A stretch of 64,000 nt of DNA from UBA877 sp034436335 (GCA_034436335.1 DAOTVO010000019.1:1-64000); one strand, 5' to 3'; positions 15,883-29,013 are shown, counted from the stretch's first letter. Made by a program: numbers and translations. Notes: a model not told the origin generated them from the sequence alone.

Positions 15883-16866
15883 ATGATTCGCATCTTTTTT
15901 GCATCCGAGCGAAGCGGTTTGCAAGCGGATTACCCGCTGGAAAAACTGAAGCAGGCCCTGGAGGAGCGCCGCGGCCTGCTGTGGGTGGACTTTTGCGGCG
16001 AGCCCAACGAGACCTGTGAGCCGATTCTGCGCGACCTGTTCGGGTTTCACCCCCTGGCCATAGAGGACGCCCTGCAACAGGCCAACCTGCCCAAAGTGGA
16101 TGACTGGGGCGAGTACCTCTACATCGTGATTGACGCCCTCGATTATTCTCCACAGGAGGGCGCGCTGCGACAGGTCGAACTGGATGTCTTCCTAGGGGCG
16201 CATTATCTGGTTACCCACCACGATGAGCCGGTCCCAGCCCTGGAGCAGGCGTGGGAGTCCTGTCAACGGGACGCGCGTCACACCCAGGGCGGCGCCGACC
16301 ACCTGCTCTACCGCATTATGGATTACGTGGTGGCGGCTTATATGCCCATCATCGAGCAAATGGACCGTGAAATTGACGAAATCGAAGACCGGCTGTTCGT
16401 CTCGCCCTCCTCCGACACGGTCGAGCGCCTCTTTACGCTCAAGCGCGCCCTGCTCGCCATGCGTCGCACGATCACCCCCCAGCGCGAAGTGCTGAACAAA
16501 CTCGCCCGCGATGATTACCGCGTCATTGACCGCCGCGACCGCATCTTCTTCCGCGACGTCTACGACGCTCTCGTCCGCCTGCACGACCTCAACGAATCCA
16601 TGCGCGACCTGGTCGGCGGCGCGCTGGATACCTACCTCTCGATCATCAACAACCGCATGAACGATGTGATGAAGACGCTGACGGTCATCACCACGCTCTT
16701 CATGCCTATCTCGTTCATCACCGGCTTCTTCGGGATGAATTTCTTCGAGCCGGTGGCGCAACTCTTCGGCTGGACCGGCAAGACGGTCTTGACAGCGACG
16801 CTGGCGCTGATGCTCGCCGTGCCGGTGACCATGTTTCTGTGGATGCGCCGCAAAGGGTGGGTGTGA
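15883..16866 (+). CDS. corA: CorA family magnesium/divalent cation transporter
   Basis: A 327-residue member of the CorA MIT family. The long soluble N-terminal part (1 to about 265) forms the cytosolic funnel, followed by two membrane helices. The selectivity signature GMN is at residues 284-286 within ITGFFGMNFFEP at the end of the first helix. A second helix and a short basic tail (MRRKGWV) close the protein. It transports magnesium and possibly cobalt or nickel as a pentamer. It is a single-gene unit with a terminator directly downstream. Confidence 0.93.
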   Translation: MIRIFFASERSGLQADYPLEKLKQALEERRGLLWVDFCGEPNETCEPILRDLFGFHPLAIEDALQQANLPKVDDWGEYLYIVIDALDYSPQEGALRQVELDVFLGAHYLVTHHDEPVPALEQAWESCQRDARHTQGGADHLLYRIMDYVVAAYMPIIEQMDREIDEIEDRLFVSPSSDTVERLFTLKRALLAMRRTITPQREVLNKLARDDYRVIDRRDRIFFRDVYDALVRLHDLNESMRDLVGGALDTYLSIINNRMNDVMKTLTVITTLFMPISFITGFFGMNFFEPVAQLFGWTGKTVLTATLALMLAVPVTMFLWMRRKGWV

Positions 16867-16881
16867 CAGCGGCCAAAAGCG

Positions 16882-16918
16882 CAGGCGGCAGGTTCGTTTC
16901 CGCACCCGCCGCCTGTTT
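16882..16918 (+). terminator. Rho-independent terminator after corA
   Basis: CAGGCGGC (16882-16889) pairs with GCCGCCTG (16908-16915), followed by TTT. It lies between the convergent corA and coiled-coil genes. Confidence 0.75.
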
Positions 16919-16936
16919 CCGGTAAAACGGCAAAAC

Positions 16937-18001
16937 TTACAGCCGGATGACCGCTCCGCAGTACTCGCACCTGACGCTGTCCTGTCCGCGCAGAATTACA
17001 ACATCCATCGTTGCGCCGCAGGCCGGGCATTTTGTCGGCGCGGACTTGATTTTCTCCACCTCGGCCTGGTCAATGGCCACGGCGCGGTCTTTGTCGAACT
17101 CTTTGGCCTTGGCCTTGTTGAGCAGCCCCTGCCAGAGGGCGCAATCCTGCCAGATGTGGAAATGCGCGTTCGAGTACGGCGCGCCGGGTTGGAAGCGGAT
17201 TTCAATGTGATCTTCGTTCTTGAGCAGGCCGGCCTTGCTCGTTGTGACGACATCCAGCAGCGCCACTGGCGTTTCAAGCATCAAGTTTTGCACCTTTTGC
17301 TTTTCGGTAGCCACGAACAGCACCTTTTTGGTCGCCACTTCTTCTTTTTGCTCGAACAAAATCCGCTGGTCGGTCAGGAAGAGCACGCCCTGGGGATCGT
17401 CCTTTTGTTCCTTGCCTGTGCGGCACCAGACGGCCTTCACCGCTGCAATCCCTGCCTCGGTGGGCAAGAGTTGGAAGGAGGCTTCCGCCAGTTGGGCCAG
17501 CATGTACTCGATGTCGGTCAAATGCTTCGTCAACTGATAGACGGCGTTGTCGAATTTATCGTACATGCCGCGAATACTACGCTCCGCCGCCGAGACTTTG
17601 TCCTCCAGCAAGTCCACATTCGACTGAAGGGTTGCCAACAGTGGACGAGCCATAGCCGGGTTGTGCGCCGCGGCATTCAACTGGACCATTTGCACTTCAA
17701 TCGGGCGCAATGACGCCTGTAAGGCAGCCGCCTGCACATTGACTTGCTGCTGTACACCTGGAGCCAGCGCCGCCCACTGCTCCACAAACGCTGCCGCCTG
17801 GTTTTCTAATTCCTTCTCGAAGACGTATCCCTTGGCGCGCAGGTTGGCAATCCGCTGACCGAGGCCGTTCACTTTGGTCTGCAAATCTTCCAGCGCGTCA
17901 CGCGCCTGATTGAGCCGGACACTGTTTTGCAGGTTGCCGACCTTGGCCTTCAAGGCACTGATGTCGCCGGCAAGCTGCTGGATGGGACTGGGGGTGGCCA
18001 T
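16937..18001 (-). CDS. Coiled-coil protein with C-terminal zinc ribbon
   Basis: A 354-residue cytosolic protein of unknown function. Residues 1 to about 180 are rich in heptad-like helices (LAGDISALKAKVGNLQNSVR and similar), consistent with a long coiled coil. A middle domain (about 185-300) has strands such as GVLFLTDQRILFEQK, resembling a GRAM/PH-like fold. The C-terminus is a zinc ribbon (CPAC ... CEYC, last 30 residues). AAAAGGAG precedes the ATG. It is divergent from rpiB and convergent with corA, so its context is not informative. Confidence 0.72.
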   Translation of the reverse strand: MATPSPIQQLAGDISALKAKVGNLQNSVRLNQARDALEDLQTKVNGLGQRIANLRAKGYVFEKELENQAAAFVEQWAALAPGVQQQVNVQAAALQASLRPIEVQMVQLNAAAHNPAMARPLLATLQSNVDLLEDKVSAAERSIRGMYDKFDNAVYQLTKHLTDIEYMLAQLAEASFQLLPTEAGIAAVKAVWCRTGKEQKDDPQGVLFLTDQRILFEQKEEVATKKVLFVATEKQKVQNLMLETPVALLDVVTTSKAGLLKNEDHIEIRFQPGAPYSNAHFHIWQDCALWQGLLNKAKAKEFDKDRAVAIDQAEVEKIKSAPTKCPACGATMDVVILRGQDSVRCEYCGAVIRL

Positions 18002-18119
18002 ACATTCTCCTTTTGAAATAGTCGGAACGCAATTGTATTATGGCATACTTCCGGTAAATCGCAAAAGGAAAATGGTAAAATCTGCCTCATTATCATCAGC
18101 ACACCTTGGAGATTCTCTC

Positions 18120-18572
18120 ATGAAAATTGCCCTTGCCTGCGACCACGGCGGCTTTCCACTCAAAGACCTGGTCGCCGAGACCATCCGTCAACTCGGCCAC
18201 GCAGTCCTTGACCTGGGGACAGACTCGGCTGCGCCGGTGGATTACCCCGACTACGCCGAAAAGGTCGGCCGCGCCCTTCAGACCGGCGAAGCCGAGCGCG
18301 GCATCCTGCTCTGCGGTTCCGGCGTGGGGGCGTGCATCGCCGCCAACAAAATGCGCGGCATCTACGCCGGCGTCTGCCACGATACCTACTCCGCGCATCA
18401 GGGCGTGGAACATGACGACATGAACGTCCTCTGCATGGGCGCGCGCATCATCGGCCCGGAATTGGCGCGCGAAATCGTCACCGCCTTCTTGAACGCCCGC
18501 TTCCTCGGCAACGACCCCGGTCAGGAACGCCACGCCCGGCGGGTGGCAAAAGTGAGAAATTTGGAAAGTTGA
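18120..18572 (+). CDS. rpiB: Ribose-5-phosphate isomerase B
   Basis: A 150-residue RpiB/LacAB family isomerase that interconverts ribose 5-phosphate and ribulose 5-phosphate in the non-oxidative pentose phosphate pathway. The start of the protein (MKIALACDHGGFPLK) and the active-site segment LLCGSGVGACIAANK with its Cys are typical, as is HDTYSA. The ATG at 18120 is preceded by TTGGAG; an upstream in-frame extension to 17910 is antisense to another gene and unlikely. Its stop overlaps the next start by 4 bases, coupling it to tal-pgi. Confidence 0.94.
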   Translation: MKIALACDHGGFPLKDLVAETIRQLGHAVLDLGTDSAAPVDYPDYAEKVGRALQTGEAERGILLCGSGVGACIAANKMRGIYAGVCHDTYSAHQGVEHDDMNVLCMGARIIGPELAREIVTAFLNARFLGNDPGQERHARRVAKVRNLES

Positions 18573-21472
18573 ATGTCATGAATCTTATTCAACAACTTCG
18601 CTCCCTCGGCCAATCCCTCTGGTATGACAACATTCAGCGCCGCCTGTTGAAGGACGGCGAACTGGCCGCCCTGATTGCGCGCGGCGACATCCGCGGCGTC
18701 ACCTCCAACCCGTCCATCTTCCACAACGCCATCGCCAGGACCAGCGACTACGACGACGCCCTCTTACCGATGGCCTGGGCCGGCTGGGACGCAGAGGCCA
18801 TCTTCTGGCAACTCGCCGTCGAAGACATCCAAGCCGCCTGCGACCTCTTCCGCCCGCTCTACGAAGAAACGCGCGGTGGTGACGGCTACGTCTCGCTCGA
18901 AGTCCATCCTGCCCTGGCGCACGATACCGAAGGCACCCTCGCCCAGGCGCGGGAACTCTGGCAGCGCGTCGCCCGACCCAACCTGATGATAAAAATCCCC
19001 GCCACCCGCGAGGGCCTTCCCGCCATCCGCCGCGCCATCGCCGAAGGCATCAACGTCAACGTCACGCTCATCTTCTCCATCCAGCGTTACCGAGACGTGA
19101 TGGACGCCTACCTCTCCGGCCTCGAAGACCTGCTGTTTTCCTCTTCCTCTAAGGCAGCAGGGGGTGAGGGCCACCCTCTCCCCTTGGGAGAGGGCCGGGG
19201 TGAGGGCCACCCCGCCTCCGTCGCTTCCTTCTTCGTCTCGCGCATGGACACCAAAGTAGATGCCCTCCTACCCCCCGATTCCCCTCTGCGTGGCCAGGCT
19301 GCCATTGCCAACGCCCGCCTCGCCTACGCCGCCTTCCGCGAGACCTTCAGCGGTCCGCGCTGGGAACGCCTCGCGCAGGCCGGCGCCCGCCTCCAGCGCC
19401 CGCTGTGGGCCTCCACCAGCACCAAAAACCCCGCCTACCCCGACACCCTTTACGTGGACAGCCTCATCGGCCCCGACACGGTCAACACCCTCCCGCCGCA
19501 GACCCTCGACGCCTTCCGCGACCACGGCCGCGCCGCCCTCACCATCACCGAAGGCCTCGACGAGGCCCGCCGCGTGTTTGCCGCGCTGGAAGCCTGCGGC
19601 ATCTCGATGGACCGCATCACGCAGGAACTGGAAGACGAAGGCGTGAAAGCCTTTGCCGACTCTTTCTCTGCCATGCTCGCCGCCATTGAGACCCGCCGCG
19701 CCGCGGCCGCCTCGGCGCTCGGACCCTTATCTGCTGCCGTCAAACAGGCCGTTGCCCGGCTGGAAGCGCAGTCTGTCCCCGCGCGGCTGTGGGCGGGCGA
19801 CCCATCCCTGTGGACGACCGACCCGCAGGGTCAGGCCGAAATCCGCAAGCGCCTCGGCTGGCTGACCCTGCCGGAGACCTCGCGGGCGCGCCTGCCCGAA
19901 ATCCAGGCCGCCGCCGACGAAGTCCACCGCGCCGGCATCCGCAAAGTCCTCCTGCTCGGCATGGGCGGCTCCTCCCTCGCCCCCGAAGTCATGTCGCTGG
20001 TTTTCTCCCCTCTCCCTCTGGGAGAGTGGCCGGGGGTGAGGGCTTCCTCTCTCCCTCTGGGAGAGGGGCCGGGGGTGAGGGCTTCCCCTCTCCCTCTGGG
20101 AGAGGGGCCGGGGGTGAGGGCCTTCTCCATCCTCGACTCCACCGACCCCGCCCAGGTCGCCCGCGCTGCCTGCGACTTTCCGCCTGCCGAGAGCCTCTAC
20201 ATCGTCTCCTCCAAGTCCGGCGGCACGGCGGAAGTGACCGCCATGTTCGACTACTTCTGGCATCTGGCGGGCGGCGACGGGACGCGCTTCGTCGCCATCA
20301 CCGACCCCGGCACCTCGCTGGAGGCGCTGGCGCGGGAACGCCGTTTCCGTCACCTCCTGCTCGCCGACCCGACCGTAGGGGGGCGTTTCTCCGCCTTGGC
20401 GCATTTCGGCCTCTTCCCGATGGCGCTGATGGGCTACGACCTAAACCGCGTTCTCGACTCTGCCCAAGCCATGTTGAACGAATGCCGTCCCGCTCTGCCT
20501 GCCGGGCGCAATCCCGGCCTCGTCCTCGGGGCGATTTTGGGCGAGGCGGCCCTCGCCGGGCGCAACAAACTGACCCTCCTCGCCGACCCCGAACTCGCCG
20601 CCTTCGGCTCCTGGCTGGAGCAACTCATCGCCGAATCCTCCGGCAAGGACGGCAAGGGCATCGTCGTGGTGGACGGCGAACCCCTGGGCGCGCCCGCCGA
20701 TTACGGCCGCGACCGCCTGTTTGTCTATCTCAAAGCCTCCGGCGGCCACGACCAGGCTGTTCTCGCCCTCAAAGCCGCCGGTCATCCGGTCATCGAACTC
20801 CCGCTCTCTACTCCCTACTCTCTGTTCTCTGAATTCTACCGCTGGGAAATTGCCACCGCCGCCGCCTGCCACATCCTGGGCGTCAACGCCTTCGACCAGC
20901 CGGACGTGCAGGATAACAAGACGCGCACGCAGAACAAAATCGCTGCCTACCGGCAGGCGCAGCGGCTGGACGAGCCTACCCCGCTCTGGGAAAGCGGCGG
21001 CCTGAAAATCTTCTCCCCCCTGCCGCTGGCGGGCGCTTCGCTCGCGGACCTGTTGTCTGCTTTTCTCAACCTGGCGCAGCGCGGCGACCCCTCGACCGGC
21101 TCAGGGCGTGACTACGTTGCCATCAACGCCTATCTGCCGCGCTTCCCCGAAGTGAACGCCCGTTTGACGGAACTCCGGCTCAAGGTCCGCGCCCGCACCG
21201 GCTGCGCGACAACCGTCGGGTTTGGGCCGCGCTTCCTGCATTCTACCGGTCAACTGCACAAGGGTGGGCCACAGAGCGGTCTCTTTCTGCAAATCACCGC
21301 CGACCCCGCCGAAGACTTGGACATCCCTGGCCAGGGTATGACCTTCGGCGTGCTGGAGCGCGCCCAGGCGCTCGGCGACTACGAAGCCCTGGCGGCGCGC
21401 GGCCGGCGGATTCTGAGAATCCATCTGTCATCGCCAAGAGAAGTGCAGAAACTCATCGAAGCCTTGCAGTGA
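18569..21472 (+). CDS. Bifunctional transaldolase / glucose-6-phosphate isomerase
   Basis: A 967-residue fusion enzyme linking the pentose phosphate and glycolytic pathways in the cytosol. Residues 1 to about 375 are transaldolase, with the Schiff-base lysine K142 in LMIKIPAT. From about 400 on is phosphoglucose isomerase, with GMGGSSLAPEV and SKSGGTAEV. Translation may begin at TTG 18569, overlapping the rpiB stop, or at ATG 18578. Two repeat-derived peptides interrupt it: about residues 196-214 in transaldolase and about 480-518 in the isomerase, the latter a triplicated LPLGEGPGVRA peptide. A third short repeat encodes DPSTGSGRD near residue 842. The frame is intact, so the enzyme is probably functional with surface loops enlarged. 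Confidence 0.93.
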   Translation: MNVMNLIQQLRSLGQSLWYDNIQRRLLKDGELAALIARGDIRGVTSNPSIFHNAIARTSDYDDALLPMAWAGWDAEAIFWQLAVEDIQAACDLFRPLYEETRGGDGYVSLEVHPALAHDTEGTLAQARELWQRVARPNLMIKIPATREGLPAIRRAIAEGINVNVTLIFSIQRYRDVMDAYLSGLEDLLFSSSSKAAGGEGHPLPLGEGRGEGHPASVASFFVSRMDTKVDALLPPDSPLRGQAAIANARLAYAAFRETFSGPRWERLAQAGARLQRPLWASTSTKNPAYPDTLYVDSLIGPDTVNTLPPQTLDAFRDHGRAALTITEGLDEARRVFAALEACGISMDRITQELEDEGVKAFADSFSAMLAAIETRRAAAASALGPLSAAVKQAVARLEAQSVPARLWAGDPSLWTTDPQGQAEIRKRLGWLTLPETSRARLPEIQAAADEVHRAGIRKVLLLGMGGSSLAPEVMSLVFSPLPLGEWPGVRASSLPLGEGPGVRASPLPLGEGPGVRAFSILDSTDPAQVARAACDFPPAESLYIVSSKSGGTAEVTAMFDYFWHLAGGDGTRFVAITDPGTSLEALARERRFRHLLLADPTVGGRFSALAHFGLFPMALMGYDLNRVLDSAQAMLNECRPALPAGRNPGLVLGAILGEAALAGRNKLTLLADPELAAFGSWLEQLIAESSGKDGKGIVVVDGEPLGAPADYGRDRLFVYLKASGGHDQAVLALKAAGHPVIELPLSTPYSLFSEFYRWEIATAAACHILGVNAFDQPDVQDNKTRTQNKIAAYRQAQRLDEPTPLWESGGLKIFSPLPLAGASLADLLSAFLNLAQRGDPSTGSGRDYVAINAYLPRFPEVNARLTELRLKVRARTGCATTVGFGPRFLHSTGQLHKGGPQSGLFLQITADPAEDLDIPGQGMTFGVLERAQALGDYEALAARGRRILRIHLSSPREVQKLIEALQ
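19158..19212. repeat. GC-rich repeat inserted in frame in the transaldolase domain
   Basis: A CCCTCTCCCC-TTGGGAGAGGG palindrome with a GGTGAGGG tail (19174-19209), preceded by a partial copy of the tail (GGGGGTGAGGGCCA). It encodes GGEGHPLPLGEGRGEGHP between LEDLL and SVASFFVSRMD, which are adjacent or nearly so in ordinary transaldolases. Confidence 0.85.
20006..20122. repeat. Triplicated 39-bp repeat inserted in frame in the isomerase domain
   Basis: Three tandem 39-base units (20006-20044, 20045-20083, 20084-20122) each built on CTCTCCCTCTGGGAGAG plus a GGCCGGGGGTGAGGGC tail. Each encodes a version of SPLPLGEGPGVRA. The unit length is a multiple of three, so the frame continues. The same repeat family occurs at 19158 and, degraded, near 5800. 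Confidence 0.95.
21088..21107. repeat. Short CCCTCGAC-type repeat within tal-pgi
   Basis: CCCTCGACCGGCTCAGGGCG is an imperfect palindrome of the kind often dispersed in intergenic DNA of related genomes. Here it encodes PSTGSGR in frame in a loop of the isomerase domain. Confidence 0.5.
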
Positions 21473-22320
21473 GAGTCTCTCGCCTGTTTCTCTGGTTTGT
21501 GGTTCTTCTAGCGGCCTGCCAACCCCAGGCCGCTTTGCCTTTGACGCCCACGCCATCCTTCCCACCAACGTCTCTTCCCTCTCAAACTGCATCCCCTGTC
21601 CCAACCGTCACAAACAGTCCATCTCCCACTCCCACGTTGTTTCCATTGCCTGCTTCCGATGGGCCGCTGGTATCCTGCAAGGAACGCCGTCCAAGCGATG
21701 ACCTGTATGCCGTTGTGACAGCCTCCTTTGGCCTCGACCCGAACTACGTCCCGCCCGACCTCGTCCGGCTGGGAGACTATGTATCGGGAAACGTGACCCT
21801 GCCCGACGTCCTGCTGCGCAGGGAAGCGGCCGAGGCGTTGGGAAAGTTGGTGCGGGCGATGCAGGCCGACGGTCTCGCGCCGACCGTGCTTTCGGCCTAT
21901 CGCGGCTATTATGACCAGATTGTTGTCTATCAGAAATGGCTGGAACAAGACCCGGCATTTGCCAATCAGGTCAGCGCCCGGCCAGGTCACAGTGAACACC
22001 AGTTGGGTACGGCGGTGGATTTCGGTTCGCCGGAACTTACCCGTCTGGTCGGCGACCCGACTGTGAAATTCCACCCGCTCTTCGACCAGACGAGCGAGGG
22101 ACGCTGGCTGTCGGAACACGCTCATGAATATGGATTTACGCTAACCAACCCGCCCGCGGCCGAGCCGTGGACGGGGCTGACTTACGAGCCGTGGCATTAC
22201 CGTTATGTGGGCGTGGAATTGGCGACATACTTGCGCGAGGCGGGAACTTTCCTGGCGGAGTATGTGTTCCGCGTCCGCCTGGCCCTGCCTTGTCTGCCAG
22301 ATGTGAGCGGCAATCCATGA
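21469..22320 (+). CDS. VanY-like D-alanyl-D-alanine carboxypeptidase lipoprotein (M15)
   Basis: A 283-residue lipoprotein predicted to trim peptidoglycan stem peptides. A signal peptide with lipobox (LLAAC) and a Ser/Thr/Pro linker (to about residue 65) precede an M15B peptidase domain. The zinc-site motif SEHQLGTAVDF (SxHxxGxAxD) and the later EPWHYRYVG (Glu and second His) are both present. It starts with GTG overlapping the tal-pgi stop by 4 bases, an odd partner for central-metabolism genes. Confidence 0.9.
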   Translation: MRVSRLFLWFVVLLAACQPQAALPLTPTPSFPPTSLPSQTASPVPTVTNSPSPTPTLFPLPASDGPLVSCKERRPSDDLYAVVTASFGLDPNYVPPDLVRLGDYVSGNVTLPDVLLRREAAEALGKLVRAMQADGLAPTVLSAYRGYYDQIVVYQKWLEQDPAFANQVSARPGHSEHQLGTAVDFGSPELTRLVGDPTVKFHPLFDQTSEGRWLSEHAHEYGFTLTNPPAAEPWTGLTYEPWHYRYVGVELATYLREAGTFLAEYVFRVRLALPCLPDVSGNP

Positions 22321-22459
22321 TGTGATAAATTTTCTTCCCTCTTTTGGCCGCTTGCAGGGATGCTGTTTGGGGCGCGCTCATCTTTTTCCGGCAAGTTTTC
22401 CCGCTCACCGCACATAGTTTTTGTTACTCTCATCCATCTTCAGCAAAGGAGAATGTCAG

Positions 22460-22829
22460 ATGGCGCGTGAAGTCAACAGTTCCGATAGTGATCTTGCCCG
22501 GATGCTGAGGTATATTCCTTCGGAAATTGTGCTGGTTTTGTGTCGGTCGAAGGCGTTTTGCGCTCCACGTTTGCTGAGCAGCCGCGTTACCTGGACTTAG
22601 TCTGTGGATTACGGCAGGGGTTCTGACCTTTCTGGCATTGCTCTGGCTGTGGCGCGTGATGTGTGTCAAGCGTTTCGGCCATCTGCTTCTTTCCACGATT
22701 GCTCTGGTCATCTGGATGTTTGCAATCGGCGGTCTGTTCACGACCTTCGAATGGTACAATCAGTCGCTGGGGGCGGTGGCGTTGCCGCTCTTCACCCTGC
22801 TGGTGCCATTTTCGTTGGCGGGGAGATGA
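22460..22829 (+). pseudogene. Frameshifted small membrane protein
   Basis: A clear ribosome-binding site (AAAGGAG, 22445-22451) precedes ATG 22460, which opens MAREVNSSDSDLARMLRYIP and then stops after 46 codons. The continuation appears in two other frames: first VEGVLRSTFAEQPRYLDL, then SLWITAGVLTFLALLWLW followed by three more hydrophobic segments up to 22829. Read across two frameshifts this gives one protein of about 120 residues with several membrane helices. The simplest view is a recently broken gene; sequencing errors are an alternative. Confidence 0.55.
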
Positions 22830-22830
22830 G

Positions 22831-22873
22831 ATAAAAAATCCGCCGGGCAGGGCTAAAAAACTATCCGGCGGAT
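22831..22873 (-). terminator. Rho-independent terminator after the alpha-galactosidase gene
   Basis: ATCCGCCGG (22838-22846) pairs perfectly with CCGGCGGAT (22865-22873). On the minus strand the stem is followed by a run of T residues, 24 bases after the gene's stop. Confidence 0.88.
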
Positions 22874-22896
22874 GACTTGGGTCGGCGTGCGCTAGT

Positions 22897-24459
22897 TTAT
22901 TTTAGGGCTTTGGATGCCAGCCAGGCCGGGAGCACTTCGTGAAGCCCCATGACCAGCAGGCCGGCGGTGGTAGCCAATTTGACCGGCGCTCTGGCCGGCT
23001 TTGGAAGCGGCAAAGCAGTGGAGAAATCCACTTCCCGCCCATCGAGGCGGAAGGTGGCGCGTCCGGTCCGTTCGACCTGCGGTTCAGCCTCTAGAAATTC
23101 TCGCAAAGCCTGCTGTTCGGCAGCGGTCAGCCACTGCGGCAGGTCGGAGGTGGCCTTGAATCCGCATACAAGGGCCAGGTCTCTCATCAGGGCGCGTTGA
23201 TGAGGCGTCATAGCATTGCGCCGCGAGCGGAAGTAAACCACATCCGGGTCTATGTGAACAAGCGGTTTCAGCCACAAGCGGTGCAGGCTGGTGCGGATGG
23301 CGTTTTGTGTGCTGGGATTGTTGGGATTGTTCAGCCAAACGCTGAGCGGTTTGTTGAGCCAGTAGGGGGTTACGTCTGGGCCGACGCGCATGCCGTCGCA
23401 TAACCCCAGAGAGGGCAGAATCAGCGCCCCGCAGGCGAGAAGGTAGGCGTCTCCGGCGGCATTTCGCATTGTTTGGAGAGCCTGGCGGTATGCTTCTTCG
23501 CGCGGCATCGGCTTGTAGTGTTTGCCCGGGACCCCCCCCGCATAGAGGAAATCTAGTTTCAGATAGTCGTAGCCCCAGCCGCGCACTTTGCGGATGAGCG
23601 CATCCAGCCATTCCAGCACGGCAGGATGGGTAACATCCAGGGCGTAGGTCTTGCCGCTCCAGTTTAGTCCGGTGAAGACCGGTTGACCGTCTTTGCCGCG
23701 CAGCAGCCAGTCAGGGTGGTCGCGGTAGATGGATGAGTCAGGGGTGACGATGAACGGAGAGAGCCACAGGCCGGGGGCCCGGCCGCGGGCGCGGATTTTT
23801 TCGGCCAGAGCGGCCATCCCGGAAGGAAATTTGTCGTTGGCTTCCCAGTCGCCGGTGCTGACTTGCCAGCCGTCATCCAGTTGGAAAACATCGAAGGGGA
23901 GACCTTCCAGCCGGTCGAGAACGTCTAGCACAATACGCTCGTGAATGAGACGGTAGAGACTGTACCAGGAGCACCAGACACGCGGCGCCCGCTCCAGGCG
24001 GGAGCGTCCAAAACGCTCGGCAAGCAGCGCTGCGTAGCGGGTAAAGACATCGCTCTCATTTCCCATGTCAAGAAACCACTCGCTGTTGTCCGTTTCATAG
24101 AAGCCGCGCAGAGCATTGTCGAGCAATTCGACGCGGCCGCCCAGTCCCAATGCGCCGAGCAAAAGCACCTGACCGTCCGGCGCTTCGACCGCCGAGGCCC
24201 AAGCGCTGATGGGATGGTCGGCAAAAGCGTAGAGGGGGTCTTCATCCTTGGCCAAAAATTCCGGAGCGCTGATCGGCACAGACGGCGTGGCCGGGTCCAG
24301 CCAGGCGGCCATGCTCCAGGATTGCCAACCATGGCGGTAGAAACGCAGAGGCCGGAACGGCAGGTTAACGGTCACAGGCGAGCCGCGGACGAGATAGCCC
24401 CCTTCAGGAAGCGGCGTGCTTTGTACGACGGATGGGGAGAGTTGAGCAAGAATATTCAT
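22897..24459 (-). CDS. Alpha-galactosidase (GH36/GH27 clan)
   Basis: A 520-residue glycoside hydrolase of clan GH-D. Family signatures are present in order: FYRHGWQSWS, VFQLDDGWQ, the nucleophile region YLKLDFLYAGG and the acid/base region RVGPDVTPYW. It should release terminal alpha-galactosyl residues from oligosaccharides or glycoconjugates. It is shorter than typical GH36 enzymes (about 700) and shows no signal peptide, so it is probably cytosolic. The frame is open upstream to 25071, but that would run antisense into rpoC; the ATG at 24459 (MNILAQLSP) matches the family start. It diverges from rpoC. Confidence 0.88.
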   Translation of the reverse strand: MNILAQLSPSVVQSTPLPEGGYLVRGSPVTVNLPFRPLRFYRHGWQSWSMAAWLDPATPSVPISAPEFLAKDEDPLYAFADHPISAWASAVEAPDGQVLLLGALGLGGRVELLDNALRGFYETDNSEWFLDMGNESDVFTRYAALLAERFGRSRLERAPRVWCSWYSLYRLIHERIVLDVLDRLEGLPFDVFQLDDGWQVSTGDWEANDKFPSGMAALAEKIRARGRAPGLWLSPFIVTPDSSIYRDHPDWLLRGKDGQPVFTGLNWSGKTYALDVTHPAVLEWLDALIRKVRGWGYDYLKLDFLYAGGVPGKHYKPMPREEAYRQALQTMRNAAGDAYLLACGALILPSLGLCDGMRVGPDVTPYWLNKPLSVWLNNPNNPSTQNAIRTSLHRLWLKPLVHIDPDVVYFRSRRNAMTPHQRALMRDLALVCGFKATSDLPQWLTAAEQQALREFLEAEPQVERTGRATFRLDGREVDFSTALPLPKPARAPVKLATTAGLLVMGLHEVLPAWLASKALK

Positions 24460-24604
24460 TTGTTGAACCTGGCAGGAAAGTGTTATCGTTTTGCGAAGTA
24501 TACCACCGCCCACTTCGCGGGAATTCGCCGCACGTGGCTTATGAGCATCGCACAGCAGTAAAGCGGGTTGTCCAAACTCGTGATCGCAGGTCAGGCGATG
24601 AGTC

Positions 24605-24633
24605 TTGACCAATCCCGCTCTAGCCGCTATAAT
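24605..24633 (+). promoter_or_regulatory. rpoC promoter
   Basis: TTGACC (24605-24610), 17-base spacer, TATAAT (24628-24633). The start would be near 24640, leaving an untranslated leader of about 125 bases before rpoC. No other gene lies between, so rpoC has its own promoter. The rest of the 306-base divergent region to the alpha-galactosidase start shows no gene. Confidence 0.85.
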
Positions 24634-24765
24634 CACTGCCTGTTGACTAAAGAGAAAATGACGACATACCCAGCGAGCGCTTGGACGAAAGTCTGAAGCG
24701 CTTGCTTTTGTGCGTCTCAAAAATATCCGCCTTTTTGATTTCAGTTCGTTGGACAGGAGCAGCCA

Positions 24766-29013
<4,248 letters not shown>

